The notes beneath the pieces are model-generated. The model saw nothing but the letters and a program-made list of their open reading frames with translations, made no database searches and had not been told where the DNA came from. A stretch of DNA of 64,000 nucleotides from Solen grandis (lineage: Eukaryota > Mollusca > Bivalvia > Adapedonta > Solenidae). The stretch is from positions 57,159,690 to 57,223,689 of the forward strand of contig CM037790.1 of the NCBI GenBank assembly GCA_021229015.1. Direction: 5' to 3'. This document shows, piece after piece, positions 1-13,069 of this stretch. The position numbers and the translations under genes are program-made. Positions within the stretch are counted from its first letter, which is position 1, and every line of letters starts with the position of its first letter.

Positions 1-149
1 ACAAACAATAGTCTTGAGGTAATTACACTCAAAAATGACATTCAAGTTGAAACAGCATTTATTCGATGATAGAGGGAAAAAAGCAGACCTAATCAAAGTA
101 CACAACTTATTTGCTATGCGTAGTATAATTATATATAAACATGTAGTGT

Positions 150-1080
150 TTAGTATCCCCCGCCGATGGATCGGGAGGGGGATATTGTTTTGGCGTCAGT
201 CCGTCCGTCCGATATTAGTTTCCGCGCTATTTCTCTGCAACTACAAACTGGATTTTAACGAAAATTCATAACAACCATCAATACCAATAGGAGATGCGCA
301 TATCCTCGGCATTTTCCGATTGGACCATTAAACACAAAGTGATGGCTCTTGATCAGTTATGCAGTATGTATACAAACTAACATTCGTTTCCGCGCTATTT
401 ATCTGAAATTATTGACTGGATTTTAACAAAATTTACTAATAGGAGATGCGCATATCCTCGGCATTTTTCGATCAGACCATTTAACCCAGAGTTATGGCCC
501 TTGATTAGTTATGCAGTATGTATACAGAGAAGCATTCGTTTCCGCGCTATTTCTCTGCAATTACTCACTGGATTTTAACGAAACTTCATGGAAACCATCA
601 TTACCAATAGGAGATGCACATATCCTCGGCATGTTTCGATCGGACTATTTAACCCAGAGTCATAGCCCTTAATTAGTTATGCGGTATGTTTACAGAATAG
701 CGTTCGTTTCCGTGCTATTTCTATGCAACTACTGACTGGATTTTAAAGAACTTTCATGGCAACCATCATTACCAATAGGAGATGCGCATATCCTCGGCAT
801 GTTCCGATCAGACCATTTAACACGGAGTTTTGGCCCTTGATTAGTTATGCAGTATGTATACATAAAATTAATGGCAACAATCATTAGGGATGCGCATACT
901 TTCGGTATGTTTTGGTCGGACCATTTAAGACAGAGTTATGGCCCTTGATAAGTTATGCAGTATGCATACAGAATAAAATTCGTTTCTGCGCTATTTCTTA
1001 GCAACGGTTTACTGGATTTCAACAAATCTTAATGGGAACCATTAATATCAGTAAGAGATGCGCATATTATTGGAATTTTC
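150..1080 (-). mobile_element. Pearl/Helentron-like element with ~168-bp tandem cores
   Basis: Reading from the left edge: a terminal hairpin (TATCCCCC paired with GGGGGATA, about 153-184), a GTCC microsatellite (195-210), then four to five degenerate cores. Each core begins TTTCCGCGCTATTT and contains GGAGATGCGCATATCCTCGG and GCCCTTGATTAGTTATGC; starts are 168, 152 and 168 bases apart at 221, 389, 541 and 709. Hairpin plus microsatellite at one end of a core array is the Pearl/HINE layout, here on the minus strand. No coding capacity. The inner end is uncertain. Confidence 0.65.
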
Positions 1081-1184
1081 CGGTTGGACCCTTCAACACA
1101 ATAGCCTGCGATTTCTTCATTAAATGGTGCTGAATCATATTGTTTCCACTGAACTGACCAACCCACATGTACTACAGCACATAT

Positions 1185-1186
<2 letters not shown>

Positions 1187-1215
<29 letters not shown>
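1187..1215. repeat. Poly(T) tract
   Basis: 29 consecutive T. It could be a poly(A) tail of a minus-strand retroposon. Just right of it, at 1231-1262, lies a degenerate hairpin (GCTCACCTTAGC / GCTTAGGTGA) that resembles the 3' tip of the GCTCACC-ended elements described elsewhere in this window. Confidence 0.8.
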
Positions 1216-1217
<2 letters not shown>

Positions 1218-2141
1218 CATCATACAATTTTTAGCTCACCTTAGCAAATGCTTAGGTGAACTATTAGGATCGCTTTTCGTCTAGGACCGTCTGACCGTCT
1301 GATTTCTTCCCATGTTCTTTTTATGCAAATTCTGACTTAACCTTTTATTCAAAGAAGCACCGATCGGCGGGGACAGAGTCTTGTTATTATTATAATGGCA
1401 CATGACATTTGCAAAGAACTAATATTTGGAAACGTTTGAAAGGGATACAGCGTTTTTACGAGCTTATATTGTTTCCAAAGACATAACCAGCTTTCAAGCA
1501 TTAGTTCCTCGGAGTTGACAGATTTTTTTTTTCAATACTTTTTCAAACATCTTTCTTTCAAAAGCAGTTTTGGTTTAATCAATCATTTATGGTTATGTAA
1601 TCGTATCATAATTATATACAAGCATTCGGTATAGAATGAAATATTAATATAAGCTTTTTAATACCTTTCCAGATGTTCGATTAATTATTAGAAGTGATAT
1701 TCTGAAAATTGAATACAATGTTTACCGACTAGACTAATATAAGATTAATTGACAAATCCAAAGAAGCATTATTTATTTACAAGATTGAACCTTACCACAG
1801 TTACTGTTTTGAAAGAGAGAAAATGCAGTAACTTATTGTCAATTTAAACTTAGACACCCGATTCATTGCTACATGCAATACAATCCTCAAGAGTTCTGTG
1901 AGAAGACTTTCTGATGTATCCTCGTGTATTCAGTTCTCGCCATATTGGTATTATCGGGCTATGTACACTTATACAATGTTTCACATCGAGGTGGCGTTAT
2001 TTTACAGGGAAACCATCGACATTTGGGAAAATTGATTGGTACTTGTTTCCAAACTGTTTTTATTGAAATGTTTTGTAAACAGATAAAAACATTTATTTAA
2101 TAGAGAAGACTATTTTATACCATTTTTACTAATGCTTCTTT

Positions 2142-3593
2142 TTGTCATATTTTAAACCACTTGTTAAATCTACGATACAATCTCTAATACAAAGACAATT
2201 TAACTTAAAGAAAAAACTATACTGCTGTTTCATAGATTTTAAAAAAGCTTATGATAGTATTGACCGAGGTAGACTCTGGTATAAACTTATAAAATCTGGT
2301 GTAGATGGGAAATTGTTGTCTGTTTTGAGATCCATGTACCACGAGGTAAAACTATGTGTTAAACATTTGGGATCAGTTTCTGAATTCTTCAATTGTAATA
2401 TAGGTCTATTTCAAGGGGAGATTACCTCACCAATATGTTTCTCACTATTTTTAAATGATATTGAGCACCATTTACAACAGAACATATCTGCTGGGATGAC
2501 CATCGATCAGTTAACAATTTATATATTAATGTTCGCTGATGACGCGATACTGCTGTCAGAAACAAAGGAAGGTCTCCAAGAGTCTTTAGATAATTTACAT
2601 AGCTACTGTTTAAGATGGAACCTTACCGTTAATGTTGATAAGACAAAAATCATTGTTTTCAGAAAAGGTGGAAGATTATCCCAAACCGACCAATGGCATT
2701 ATAATGATATTAAAATTGAAATAGTAAACTCGTTTAATTACCTTGGGGTTGTATTTACGTCGGGCGGTTCATTTGCCCAAGCAGCAAAAACATTAAGTGG
2801 AAAAGCATTAAGATCGATGAATAGTTTACTGTATATAACTAAAGAAACAATTGTACCGGTTCATATCATGTTTAATTTGTTTGATGCATATGTTTTATCT
2901 ATACTTAATTATGGTTCAGAAATCATGGGAGGTACCAATTATGAATGTTTAGAAAGAGTACACAAGAAGTTCTGTAAATGGATTTTAAAAGTTAAAAAAT
3001 CAACGAATACATTATCCTTATATAGTGAGCTGGGACGATTCCCATTATTCATTGAAAGGAATATAATGGCTATAAAATACTTCCTTAAACTGTTAACAAT
3101 AAAAAGTAAAAACTGTATACTTAGAACTATTCTATTAAATGAAATTCGAGATACTGATATGAAAGATGCAACAAATAATTGGGCTTCACGCATTCGTAAT
3201 ATTTTACAACAATCTGGATTTCAGGATGCATGGTTCTTCCCAGAATCAGTTAAAGAATCAATCTTCACACCTTTACTACGAAATAGATTACGTGATTTAT
3301 ACATAAACGACTGGAGAACTGGTATGAATAATTGTAGCTCACTGTATTTTTATAAAGAATTGAAACCAATATATGAAATTTCAAGTTATATTTATAAAAT
3401 TGAAAATATTAGATATAGACAGGTCCTAGCTAAACTTCGTCTTTCTTCCCATAAACTTAATATAGAAATAGGGAGACATAATAATATACCTAGGAATGAA
3501 AGAAAGTGCCTTTTATGTAATTTAAATGATTTAGAGGATGAATACCATTTTATTATTATCTGTCCTATATACGACCGTCGACGATATTCGTAG
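2142..3593 (+). pseudogene. LINE reverse transcriptase, truncated
   Basis: RT motifs in order: CCFIDFKKAYDSIDR (about residues 28-42, with catalytic Asp), GLFQGEITSPICFSLFLND (88-106; the usual form is G..QG..LSP), LMFADDAILLS (129-139, catalytic FADD), VDKTKIIVF (165-173) and NYLGVVF (199-205). Near the end is a CCHC-type knuckle, CLLCNLND..DEYHF..CP. The frame opens on TTG after a stop, not on a true start. It closes about 50 residues early through a frameshift, because the C-terminal tail continues in another frame from about 3583. Not functional as it stands. Confidence 0.88.
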
Positions 3594-3735
3594 AAATTAT
3601 ATACCCAGATATTATACGAGAAACCCTTGTATGGCTAAGTTTATATCGCTATTAAAAACCAATAACAAATCTATCATGGTTAAATTAGCAATTTATTGTA
3701 TTAAAGCATTCAAACTTCGAGACAGCATAGTTTAA
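3583..3735 (+). pseudogene. LINE ORF2 C-terminal tail, shifted frame
   Basis: It encodes RRNYIPRYYTRNPCMAKF and ends KAFKLRDSIV. This pattern (YI..YY...P...K) normally follows directly after the CCHC knuckle in this LINE group. A small indel around 3566-3585 separates it from the main frame. Confidence 0.7.
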
Positions 3736-4029
3736 GAGTTAAAAAGATTTTGATATATTAAGGTTTTTTACCCTGAATTTTCTGTAATAGATTTTCCTAA
3801 GAGAGATTAAATTTTGACAAAATTAGCATGTTTTACAACATAATTTTCCTTTTCTCTGTTGTTGTTGTTGTTGTTTTATACATATATGTATGGACATTCT
3901 CACATATGATGTATATTTTTATGTATATGCACATGCGTACATGTTTGCAAATTGTATGTGATGCGGTGATGAGCTGTATATGCTCAAACCGATGTATATA
4001 AATAAAGTTTCTGTTCTAAAAAAAAAGAG

Positions 4030-5230
4030 AAAAAAACAGATAATACTCAGCAGGCAGACGATCACTGATTTATGTAAACCAACATCTGTTCTTAAAATAG
4101 TGTAGGTTTGATTATGAATACACTTCTCAACAATCTTATGTATGGAAGTCATTAAGAGCCATAACTGTTATTAATCTGATAGCAAATTTCACACTCAATA
4201 ATTGTAATACAGTATGCCCATTTATCCTTTGTATAGGGGTTTCACACCCAAAATTGGCCATGTACCCCTAAATTGCAGGGACTCTCAATATGAAAGGATA
4301 CACGGTTAATGAAAAATAGCTGTTGTACCCACAGTTACAAACCTCGGAGAACACCCTATAATAAAATGCGCACTGTGAATGTATTTTGTTCTCATTTGGA
4401 TCATCTTAAATTTTGCCGACCAATCTGCGCTGTTAAGAAGGACACAGAACTTTAATGCAACTGTTGTTTATAGATTTTGTTTCTATGTGCACACCGTGAC
4501 AGATTCATTTTGAGTTCACATCGAAGGACGAATTTCGGAAATAATATTTTTGACAGTTGTTCGATTTTGACAGTTATTTTATTAAATTTGTTTTCAATTA
4601 CCATTGACAATTTATTATATTTGTAGGGAAGATATTGATGCATTTGATGATATGTTAAATTTAAAGGTGTCACGCTTGTCGTGTCAACTTACCTCCTGTC
4701 GCTTCACGCGAGATAATTTCTCTCAAAAAAAAAGATCTCAAAGTTAGTCAATCAGACTATCATCGGTAAAGTGAGGGCACATCAGATTGTCATGAGCAAG
4801 GTTAGTACTAGATTGGTGTTGAAACACCTAACAGGAGACCAAAAGGCATTCAGTGTGATCATAGCAAAAATACATTTGGGAATTTTACCCGTGCCAAAAC
4901 CAGACTCTGAAATGGACTGTGACTGGGAATAAAGCGGCAGCAAATTATGCTGAACCTTAAACAAAAACTCTGCCAAAGCATCTTTGAAGAGGTGGTTTCC
5001 AGCTCCAATGACGTTTAAGCTGTCTCAATGCATCTGCTAGCAAGATTATGCTGGTTGCCTTTTTGGGAATGACTCATTTCATGCCTAAAGGTGAAACTGT
5101 GTCCAGAAAAAAAAATTAATTCCTTTGCACAACAATCTCTCCCCTCTTAATACGGTAGAAATTAATCAATGCTTTCATGGTGGCAACAGTTATTCAATCC
5201 TGCATACACGTGTCTTCAGTACAGATAAAA
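4030..5230. other. Intergenic sequence, nothing recognised
   Basis: AT-rich sequence with short open frames of 60-80 codons, none resembling a known family. No RNA gene or element boundary was seen. Confidence 0.5.
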
Positions 5231-5260
5231 GGGTCGCTGGAAACAAATATATATGCGACC

Positions 5261-5330
5261 AGCAACTGTAAATCGGTATCCAAGCAACTGTAAATCGGTA
5301 TCCAAGCAACTGTAAATCGGTATCCAAGCA
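5261..5330. repeat. 22-bp tandem repeat, 3 copies
   Basis: The unit AGCAACTGTAAATCGGTATC plus CA is repeated three times without change (5261-5326), followed by a partial fourth. Confidence 0.95.
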
Positions 5331-5399
5331 GTGGTTCAGATTCATGGTTTTCAGCTGGAATACAAAGCTCCATTTTCAATACACATTTAGTTTTAATGC

Positions 5400-5592
5400 T
5401 TTTTATTTACGATTCGGTCAAAGGCCTTTATAAAAATATAAAAATTATTGTAAACACTTCATAATTGCAATTTCAATTTCCTGCAAACTGAATAAGATAG
5501 ATAAAATAGTGGTTACAGGAAATTGCAATTATGTAGTGTTTACAATAATTATTTTATATTTTGCAGAAGGTCTTTGCCCGAAACGTAAATAA
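5400..5592. mobile_element. Short foldback element (MITE-like)
   Basis: Arms of about 80 bases. Left TTTATTTACGATTCGGTCAA mirrors right CCCGAAACGTAAATAAA; inner TTATTGTAAACACTTCATAA mirrors TATGTAGTGTTTACAATAA; then GCAATTTCAATTTCCTG mirrors CAGGAAATTGC. The loop is about 30 bases. No coding capacity. Confidence 0.85.
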
Positions 5593-5599
5593 AGAGATA

Positions 5600-8500
5600 A
5601 AACTTAAAGATATTAAAAGGTACAAGCACAGCTTTATTTGTACATGAAGCAAAATAAATACAACAGCTTCATGAAATATATGTCAAAATACTACTAATAT
5701 AAATGACATACATGTATATCATTATTCTGTTTATACAGGAAGTAGTTATACTGTTCAAGCCACGAAAACAGAAACTGAAAGCATCATACATGGATTCTGA
5801 TTTCATATCTATCGTCAAATGAGACAAACAAACAGACAGACAGACAAAACTTTATTTGCAGACTTTTACAAATTACATCGTCATACATAGCAATTTATAT
5901 CAATTACAAATTCAATTCGCTTCACAACAATAAGGCGATATATAGACATATAAAAGGATTAGTTATCCAAATATAAATATACAAATATACATAACATGTG
6001 AATTTGACTAAACCATTAAAACATCCATCGTCAAAAAAACATTTAATTTCGAAGTGAAATGCAAAATATAACAAATAGATGCATGTTAATATAAATAAAG
6101 TTGAATATACAATTTCAGCCATTTTTGCAATAATGTATCATGCATAATAGTGCCTATATGCAGGCTTGGCCCGTAAATTACATGATACTCTTTACTATAT
6201 AAATTGGACTAAACCATCCATGGGCAAATAATATTTAATTTCTATCTAAAATACTTAACTTTACAGAAAGATATTTGTAAATAAAAATAAACGTAAATAA
6301 CAATTTCAGCAATATATAGTGTCATTAATAACTATATTGTAAACACGTGTGTATTTTGTATATAAACAGATCAGTAATTCAAGCGAACGTTATGGAAAAA
6401 ATTACAAAAACAACATATGGTCCTATACATTACACAAAGTACATGTAGTTTAAATGTTATACTGTACCAGGCTTGAGGTCCACCAACCAGTTTATCTAAA
6501 TGCTTTGAAGTGAATTTCATCGATCTTGTTCCTGAAATAAAAAAAAAAATCCAAAATACATGTGATATCTTTTTAACAAATATTGTTAGTTATTTACACT
6601 ATTATTTATGTCACCTTAGACATGTACATGTGTCTGAATAGTTCTTAAAACATGAATGATGCGACTTAGTGGTAACTATTTGTTGACTGGTTATTTAAAC
6701 TACAGTAAAATCCAATGAGGTTATGCCGTACGAAGAACACAAAACAGAGCAACACTACATCTATCAGCGTTTCTCCTTACCCTGAGTGAAACTGGGCGCT
6801 AATTGGCAGTTTGCGAGCTCTTTGTGATAATGAGTGTCACTCTGTCGAACCCGCAATGATTCATGGTGATATTTTTATACATTGATGTGATTGTTGAATA
6901 TAAACTACAAAATCGCATGCATGCTTACCATCAATTGCATCAAGCAATTTAACCCTCTGGACTGGAAATTATTCATGCGTTGAGTGACCGTTCACAATCT
7001 GTCGACTTCAATGTGAAAGTCCTCTTTATAAGCCGAGACAAATGTTTGTGCTACTATGGCAACGGCAATGTGAAGAAGAAACAAACGCGCATCCGTCACG
7101 AGCAAAAATATCCTCTGTGTATTAAATTCCAGATAAAACGATATGTCCTTGAACATATAACATGCAGTCATTTTTTTATTGTGTGCATTTTGAAATGAAA
7201 TAATTGTCAAGAATCTTTAAGTTTTTCATCCGTGCTTTCAGGGAAATGTCAGAATGAAAGGATATGAATAATAAAATCTTGTCGCAGCGAAATAAAAAAC
7301 AAAACTAATTACTTTGATAAATTTATAACACTGCAAAGCCCATTTAGATACATCTTAAATAAATTAATATTGTGCATACTATTTTCTTAAAATGAAATAC
7401 ATTCAAATGCTTTCAGTTTTATGCATCCATATGTTAACATAAATATATTTGTTGCATAATGATTTTATCATCTTTTTATATATTCGCATCATAAATCAAA
7501 ACAGAAAGACTAAACATTTCTCTTGCAGAGTTCTTGAAGTTCACATAATTAATAAAAATCATTCTTCATTGAGGTTATACTTGCAGTAATGTAACGCATA
7601 AGTTCTAATGCATTGATCGTTAAACACCTGTAAAGAACATATAGTCTAGTTTATAATTAAAACGCAACGTTTTGGGGACTTCCTCGGAAAGTAAAGTGGG
7701 TGACTGGCTTGGACATGTCATGGAAGCTAAGGTTTCAGCTAAACGCTTTCAACATTTGCCAGACTTTCGTAAGATTTTCGTGTAGTAACCCAGCGTGATT
7801 TGTACGAAATAAGTTCATACTGTCAACTTCTAAAGGAACTTCTGCGTTACTGTTTTCAAGGCACCCATGATAAATAGCGTCAAGTTGTCGACCAGTTTAG
7901 CATTCAATTTTCTGATTCTGTCGAAATAAAGCATGTGTTAAATTCCATCTGACCACTCCAAAACACTCTTCACATCTTAGATACAGGAACAAATATATAC
8001 TCAAATTTCATACAACACAATTACTAGAGGTTTCAATGTGACTAGGGCTGAATACTTTAAATATCTAAAAAAAAAAGTATAAAAACAAGCAAAACTATCA
8101 AATTGCATTTTATTTTATATATTGCAATTTTGAATATTTAGTCCAAACATACAAATATTTTCGACCTTGAAATTTCAATGAAATTAATGAGGGATTTTAT
8201 ATGATTTGTCTATTAGTATGTGATCTATTTAACATGTATGTTATATACATGCATTCATGTATTTATAGTACATACCATTTAATTCCTTTGGACAATGGAA
8301 CCTGAATTATAATTGAAAATCACAGAGGTAATGAAGCAACGAAATTTAATTTGTAATGATACGTTTCCCTGAAAATGTTTTATCTAATGTTATATATAAT
8401 TTGAGACGAAGTGCGACATCACCTTCAGTCTAAAAGGACAGACATATAACACAAAGCAGATACCGGCATCAAGGGTTAAATATTAACCCATGTGTATCGT

Positions 8501-8780
8501 TAAATCTAATCAAACTTGCAGCGTTTGATTGGCTTCACCAGCAAACGACATCTGCAGCGCCTGGTACATTTCACTTGTCGTCTGCAAATTCTTAAAGGTG
8601 AAATTCAAAGCGTTAATTTTTGTGATAAATACAGCAGTTTACAAACGAAATAACTCTGATTGTCTTTTAAATAATTTCCGATCAAATTTCAGTAGATCAA
8701 ATGTCTATCTAGTGTTTAAAAAAAAGTACTTTTTTTAAAATCATTATATAAAAGCCAAATAGCCAATTTGTTGCCGTAAC
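5600..8780. other. Intergenic sequence, no gene recognised
   Basis: AT-rich, with simple A/T runs. A block at about 7090-7200 (CGAGCAAAA ... ATATGTCCT ... TTGTGTGCATTT) has a diverged partner at about 27310-27410, so it is an interspersed repeat. The small frames within it are not genes. Confidence 0.5.
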
Positions 8781-8796
8781 ATAACAGTGAAAACAA

Positions 8797-8824
8797 GCAC
8801 ACACACACACAAACACACACACAC
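8797..8824. repeat. CA microsatellite
   Basis: An interrupted (CA)n run of about 28 bases. Confidence 0.9.
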
Positions 8825-10690
8825 ATATGGTATTGCAGTCGAGGATGAAAAGCCTATGTTGCACTGAAAGTACCAAATATCATTTAAAAAGGGGGCCCAA
8901 TTGGGAGTTCATATGAGAGCTGAACTTTTCAATTTATCGATGAAAAATTTCAGAAAGACTATTTCAGATTAAGGATTATCGCCCCAAAAGACTCGTAAAG
9001 ATAATAAAAGTACGCGTATTTATAACACAATGTTATTGTTTTATTCCCTTTTTTTACGTGGTGACAATCTTTTTTTCCGCTTAGCGAACAAGCGAGGGAG
9101 TAGATGACGCGAACAGGACACCAAAGTTTCTTTTGTAGTTAGCAATTCCAGAAACCGTTTCGATCAAGTTACCAGCAAATGCATAAGTCGCAGCGCTCAT
9201 TAGACATGGGCAACCATAACATGATTCCGCTTGTACGAATACATCGGAGGGTAATTGATTAATAATGAGTAGTACGGAGCTCTAGGTCAGTAGAGGAGAT
9301 TTATAAATATTTGCTCATTAGCCTTAGCAAAACCGTCTTTAATCTTAAATGGTGTATAATTTGTTAAGACTAACACCCACCGGTTCTGTATGGTATATAA
9401 TCTACCCGTCCTTTGATCTGTTTGCCTGTCAGCTTATCTTTTTTTTGTTTCCTTTTGATATGCATATTGCATTGTCAAATAAGGTATTGTTTTACCCAGT
9501 TGTTTCACATATATGATTATTTTCCTAAATATTGGTAAGATGGTCAGAATATGAACACAACAGATATTTATAAAATTCTAGAAAAAAAAATGTTTTCTTC
9601 TTTTTCAGAATAAATAATTGTGTATCTACTTCCTTCCTTGGCAACAACATATCTCAGAGAATAACAGATTGACCTGATCTACTAAATCCAATTACCATGG
9701 AAACGGTCCAAAGGCTTGCCACGAGTTGATCGCGAATGTCTTCATCGCAGTTCTATATCGAAAAAAGAACCTCTGGGATGTGATTGTAACGACACTGAAG
9801 AAAGTAGCACGCTAATCAATTGCTTTTAAGCATGTGCAACTACTGCTGTGTCGTACATCCTGAGGGTGAGAACGGTGACATTCAGTATCAAGTCGGTGAT
9901 TATTACGTACTCTTTCGTATAGTCTATATCAAATGGTTAACCATGCAGATATGATAGACTTTGTGTAAATATAACTACATGTACTCTTTCATAAATAAGA
10001 ATTAAATTAAATTAGAACTTTTTCTTTTCAGAATAGATTCAGAAATGAGATCTCAATGAAATATACGCACCCAATAGTTTAAATTGTAGGATTTACTCTA
10101 AATGACATATGTGTCATATTTTGTAATATTGTTTTTAATGATCTTATATGATGTTGTATGTATATTCTCTTGAAAAAAAATCATTGCATATATAAGTAAA
10201 GCTTTCTCCGTCCTTTCAAAAATTGAGAAATCCTGAAAAAGCATTTTCTACTTTTTTTGTATTTGTATTCACGTGTGCAAAATAGACTTGTATAGCTAAA
10301 ATGCGTATGCCTCTTCATGAAATTATAAGATAAATGGATATCCTGAAAATTAGAAAAATGGAAATTGTAATCATTTCTTATTGATAATTCGCCGATTAAT
10401 TCACATTTAACATAATAATCCAGAGTAACAATAACGAAAATTACAAAGCAATATGTATTATCTCAAAGATTTCTTTTTTCGATTATCATCATAAACATTG
10501 GATGAGCAATTTGATACTTGTACGCAACCGAAATATACAGCAGTATATATTAGTTTTTATAATATAGGTAGATAAGTTTAAGGCCATGGGCTCATTTACT
10601 AATTAATGGAAAAAAGAACACAATAAGTACTTATGCAATTTGTAGGGGTTATATCTTGGTCGCTGAACAAAATTGAAGTAAATATACTTC
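8825..10690. other. Intergenic sequence, nothing recognised
   Basis: AT-rich. No convincing coding, RNA or element signal on either strand. Confidence 0.5.
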
Positions 10691-10696
10691 CTCGCC

Positions 10697-10930
10697 CCAT
10701 CTCTTTCTCTATTTCTCTCTCTCTCTCTCTCTGTCTCTCGAATTACGCTCCTACTACATGCATCTCTCTCTCTCTCTCTTAAATTACGCTCCTACTACAT
10801 GCATCTCTCTCTCTCTCTCTTAATTACGCTCCTACTACATGCATCTCTCTCTCTCTCGAAATACGCTCCTACTACATGCATCTCTCTCTCTCTCTCTCTC
10901 TTAAATTACGCTCCTACTACATGCATCTTC
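10697..10930. repeat. CT microsatellite alternating with a 21-bp spacer
   Basis: Five copies of TTACGCTCCTACTACATGCA, each followed (after all but the last) by a CT run of varying length. It is a compound minisatellite with a period of about 36-46 bases, set by CT-run length. Confidence 0.93.
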
Positions 10931-12229
10931 CAACTTTTAAACTATCGGAAACAATTGCCATATATCATCGAATAACTGAAGTATTTATTATAACACATTG
11001 TGTTCCACTCTGATATTTACTCAGGCAGAAATTGCATTCCAATATGATTATTCATACTAAATTAAGTTAAAAACCAGAATTCACAGGCGGTAACATGTTG
11101 CTTTATTTAGAGCATGCTGTCAAGATCGCTCTCGATTAACGTGTATATTTTGTTTTAATTTCACCTTTGTGTAATTACTATAATGAAAAAGGCAACTGAT
11201 GTCAAAATCAATATTGAAAATAATTAACGTTTTGGTGAAATAGGAGATATTTGTCGGTGTTATATGGTGAAGATGTAACGCTAATTGTTTTCCTTCAAGT
11301 TGTACTGTTCTGATAATAACAATAAATTAAAGTGATACTAATCAAAATTACAAAGAAACAAACCGTTTAAAACAATAGAAAAGCATATAAAATGCATTTT
11401 CCTCGGCCGGAATGTATCTTCAGAAAATCAAAAACAAACGTGCTGATAAAAAGTTAATTTTATGTGTAACAACACTTAATGTTACTTGGATTAGAAATAA
11501 CTATTCGAATTGATCGATTGAATCAATTTGAATGATCAATTATTGACTGAGTTTATTTATAGACCACTCCATCTGTAGAACGGGAATAAATAAATGTAAA
11601 TAAGGTCTTTGTAAACACAAGGTACACAAGTCCCATTCTACCAAATTGAATGAAATACATTTTTGTTCGTATTTTAATTCTAAATCAGAGTCGCAGGCAT
11701 AACATAATTTTCATTACCAGTTTTAATTATGCCATGACTTAAAGGGATGAATTTAATATCCGTTCCATATCAAAAAACTTTGTACCTAAATAATGCATGT
11801 ATTGTTTGATTGCTAAATGGATTCATTTGATATAATTCAGCTCCAATGGCAATTTTTTTTCCTGTTGTTATTGTTTCTGTCTGTAATACTTGATTTAGAA
11901 TATTTTGCAACTATGGACAATATAGATAAAATAAAGGTAATAAATACATTATGTTGAGGTTTAAGACAGCTACTGTATGGGTATACTGGCAAAGGATATA
12001 ATAATGACTACAGGGTCAGCTGTTGTGATACAGAGACATACGGTTTGGCGGGCATTTAAATATATTTTCAGAGAGATATTGAGAGGGTCATATTTTTCAT
12101 TTTAATATGCAGAAAGCTAGGGTGTGATTAATCATTTACATATCCATGACTTACCTCTTCTACAACCGCATGGACACTGTACAATTGAGAGTATTCAACA
12201 GCACAATTGAATATATAAAGGATAATTGT
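10931..12229. other. Intergenic sequence, nothing recognised
   Basis: AT-rich and without a coherent open frame or recognisable repeat. Confidence 0.5.
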
Positions 12230-13065
12230 TTGTTTTGGTGTAAGATCGATTAATAATTTCACGTAGTGAACATAAAAAGTGATTTTTCACAAGTGGCGAA
12301 GCCACTAATGAAATTCATCTTCTTATGTTCACGAATGAAATTATACATCGATCTTTCACCAAAACAAGCAATTTTTCTTTTTATTTAATGCTTTAAAGGC
12401 CAAAAATTGGCTGTGTTATTCACAAAAGACGTAAAATTGGCGGGATTACCTCGCGTGCGTGACGTTATTTATAACATCATTTGCGTAAAACCCAGCACTC
12501 TTGACGCTCCGATCATTTTATAACATAGGGTTCGGTTCAAGTTCCTGATAATTTCACTGTTTTTTGTTGTTGTTTTTTTTATGTTTTTTTTTTTGTTTTG
12601 TTTTTTTGATAGTTTTACTGTTCAAAACAGTGAAATTATCAGAATATAACCCACTGATATTTCCTTATAATCCACCGAAAAGCATTAAATAAACCCTTTT
12701 ATTTATTGCATTTCGATGGATTACCTAGAAATAACAGAGGATTATCCTATAATTTCACTGTTCAAACCAGTGAAATTTGAACTTGAACCAGACTCTACGT
12801 TTTAAACTGACCGTAGCGTCAGTTGTGCTTGGTTTTACGCAATAAATGACGACGTCGTCATAAAAAACGCCACGCTCACGAGGAAAACCCGCCAATTTGA
12901 CGTCTTTCGTGAATAGCAATGCTAATTTCTGGCCTTTAAAGCATTTAATTTAATTAAAAGAAAAAAAATGTTTTGGTGAAAGTTTCATTCGTGAACATAA
13001 ATCGATGCATTTCACTTTTTTATGTTCACTCAGTGAAATTATTGGTCGATCTTACACCAAAACAA
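12230..13065. mobile_element. Nested foldback element, ~836 bp
   Basis: The ends are TTGTTTTGGTGTAAGATCG-like inverted repeats. The outer arms (about 12231-12560 and 12745-13065) pair along most of their length. Each terminus is itself a foldback: 12231-12367 and 12969-13064 each begin TGTTTTGGTG and end CACCAAAACA around inverted GTGAACATAA blocks. The middle (about 12632-12763) is a third foldback bounded by CAGTGAAATTAT and its complement. No coding capacity. Confidence 0.85.
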
Positions 13066-13069
13066 GTAA

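Larger units (their letters stand above)
2131..4026 (+). mobile_element. Non-LTR retrotransposon (LINE), 5'-truncated
   Basis: It contains a reverse transcriptase reading frame at 2142-3593, a frameshifted continuation at about 3583-3735, and a 3' UTR with a TTG microsatellite (3858-3875), AATAAA near 4000 and a short A-run (4018-4026). A stop lies directly upstream in frame (2130-2132), and the endonuclease and first RT motifs are missing, so this is a 5'-truncated copy, the usual fate of LINE insertions. The clade was not assigned. Confidence 0.85.

Noticed and set aside
1029..1223. 64-codon frame starting MMAKKKKK
   Set aside because: The Lys run is the poly(T) tract read on the other strand.
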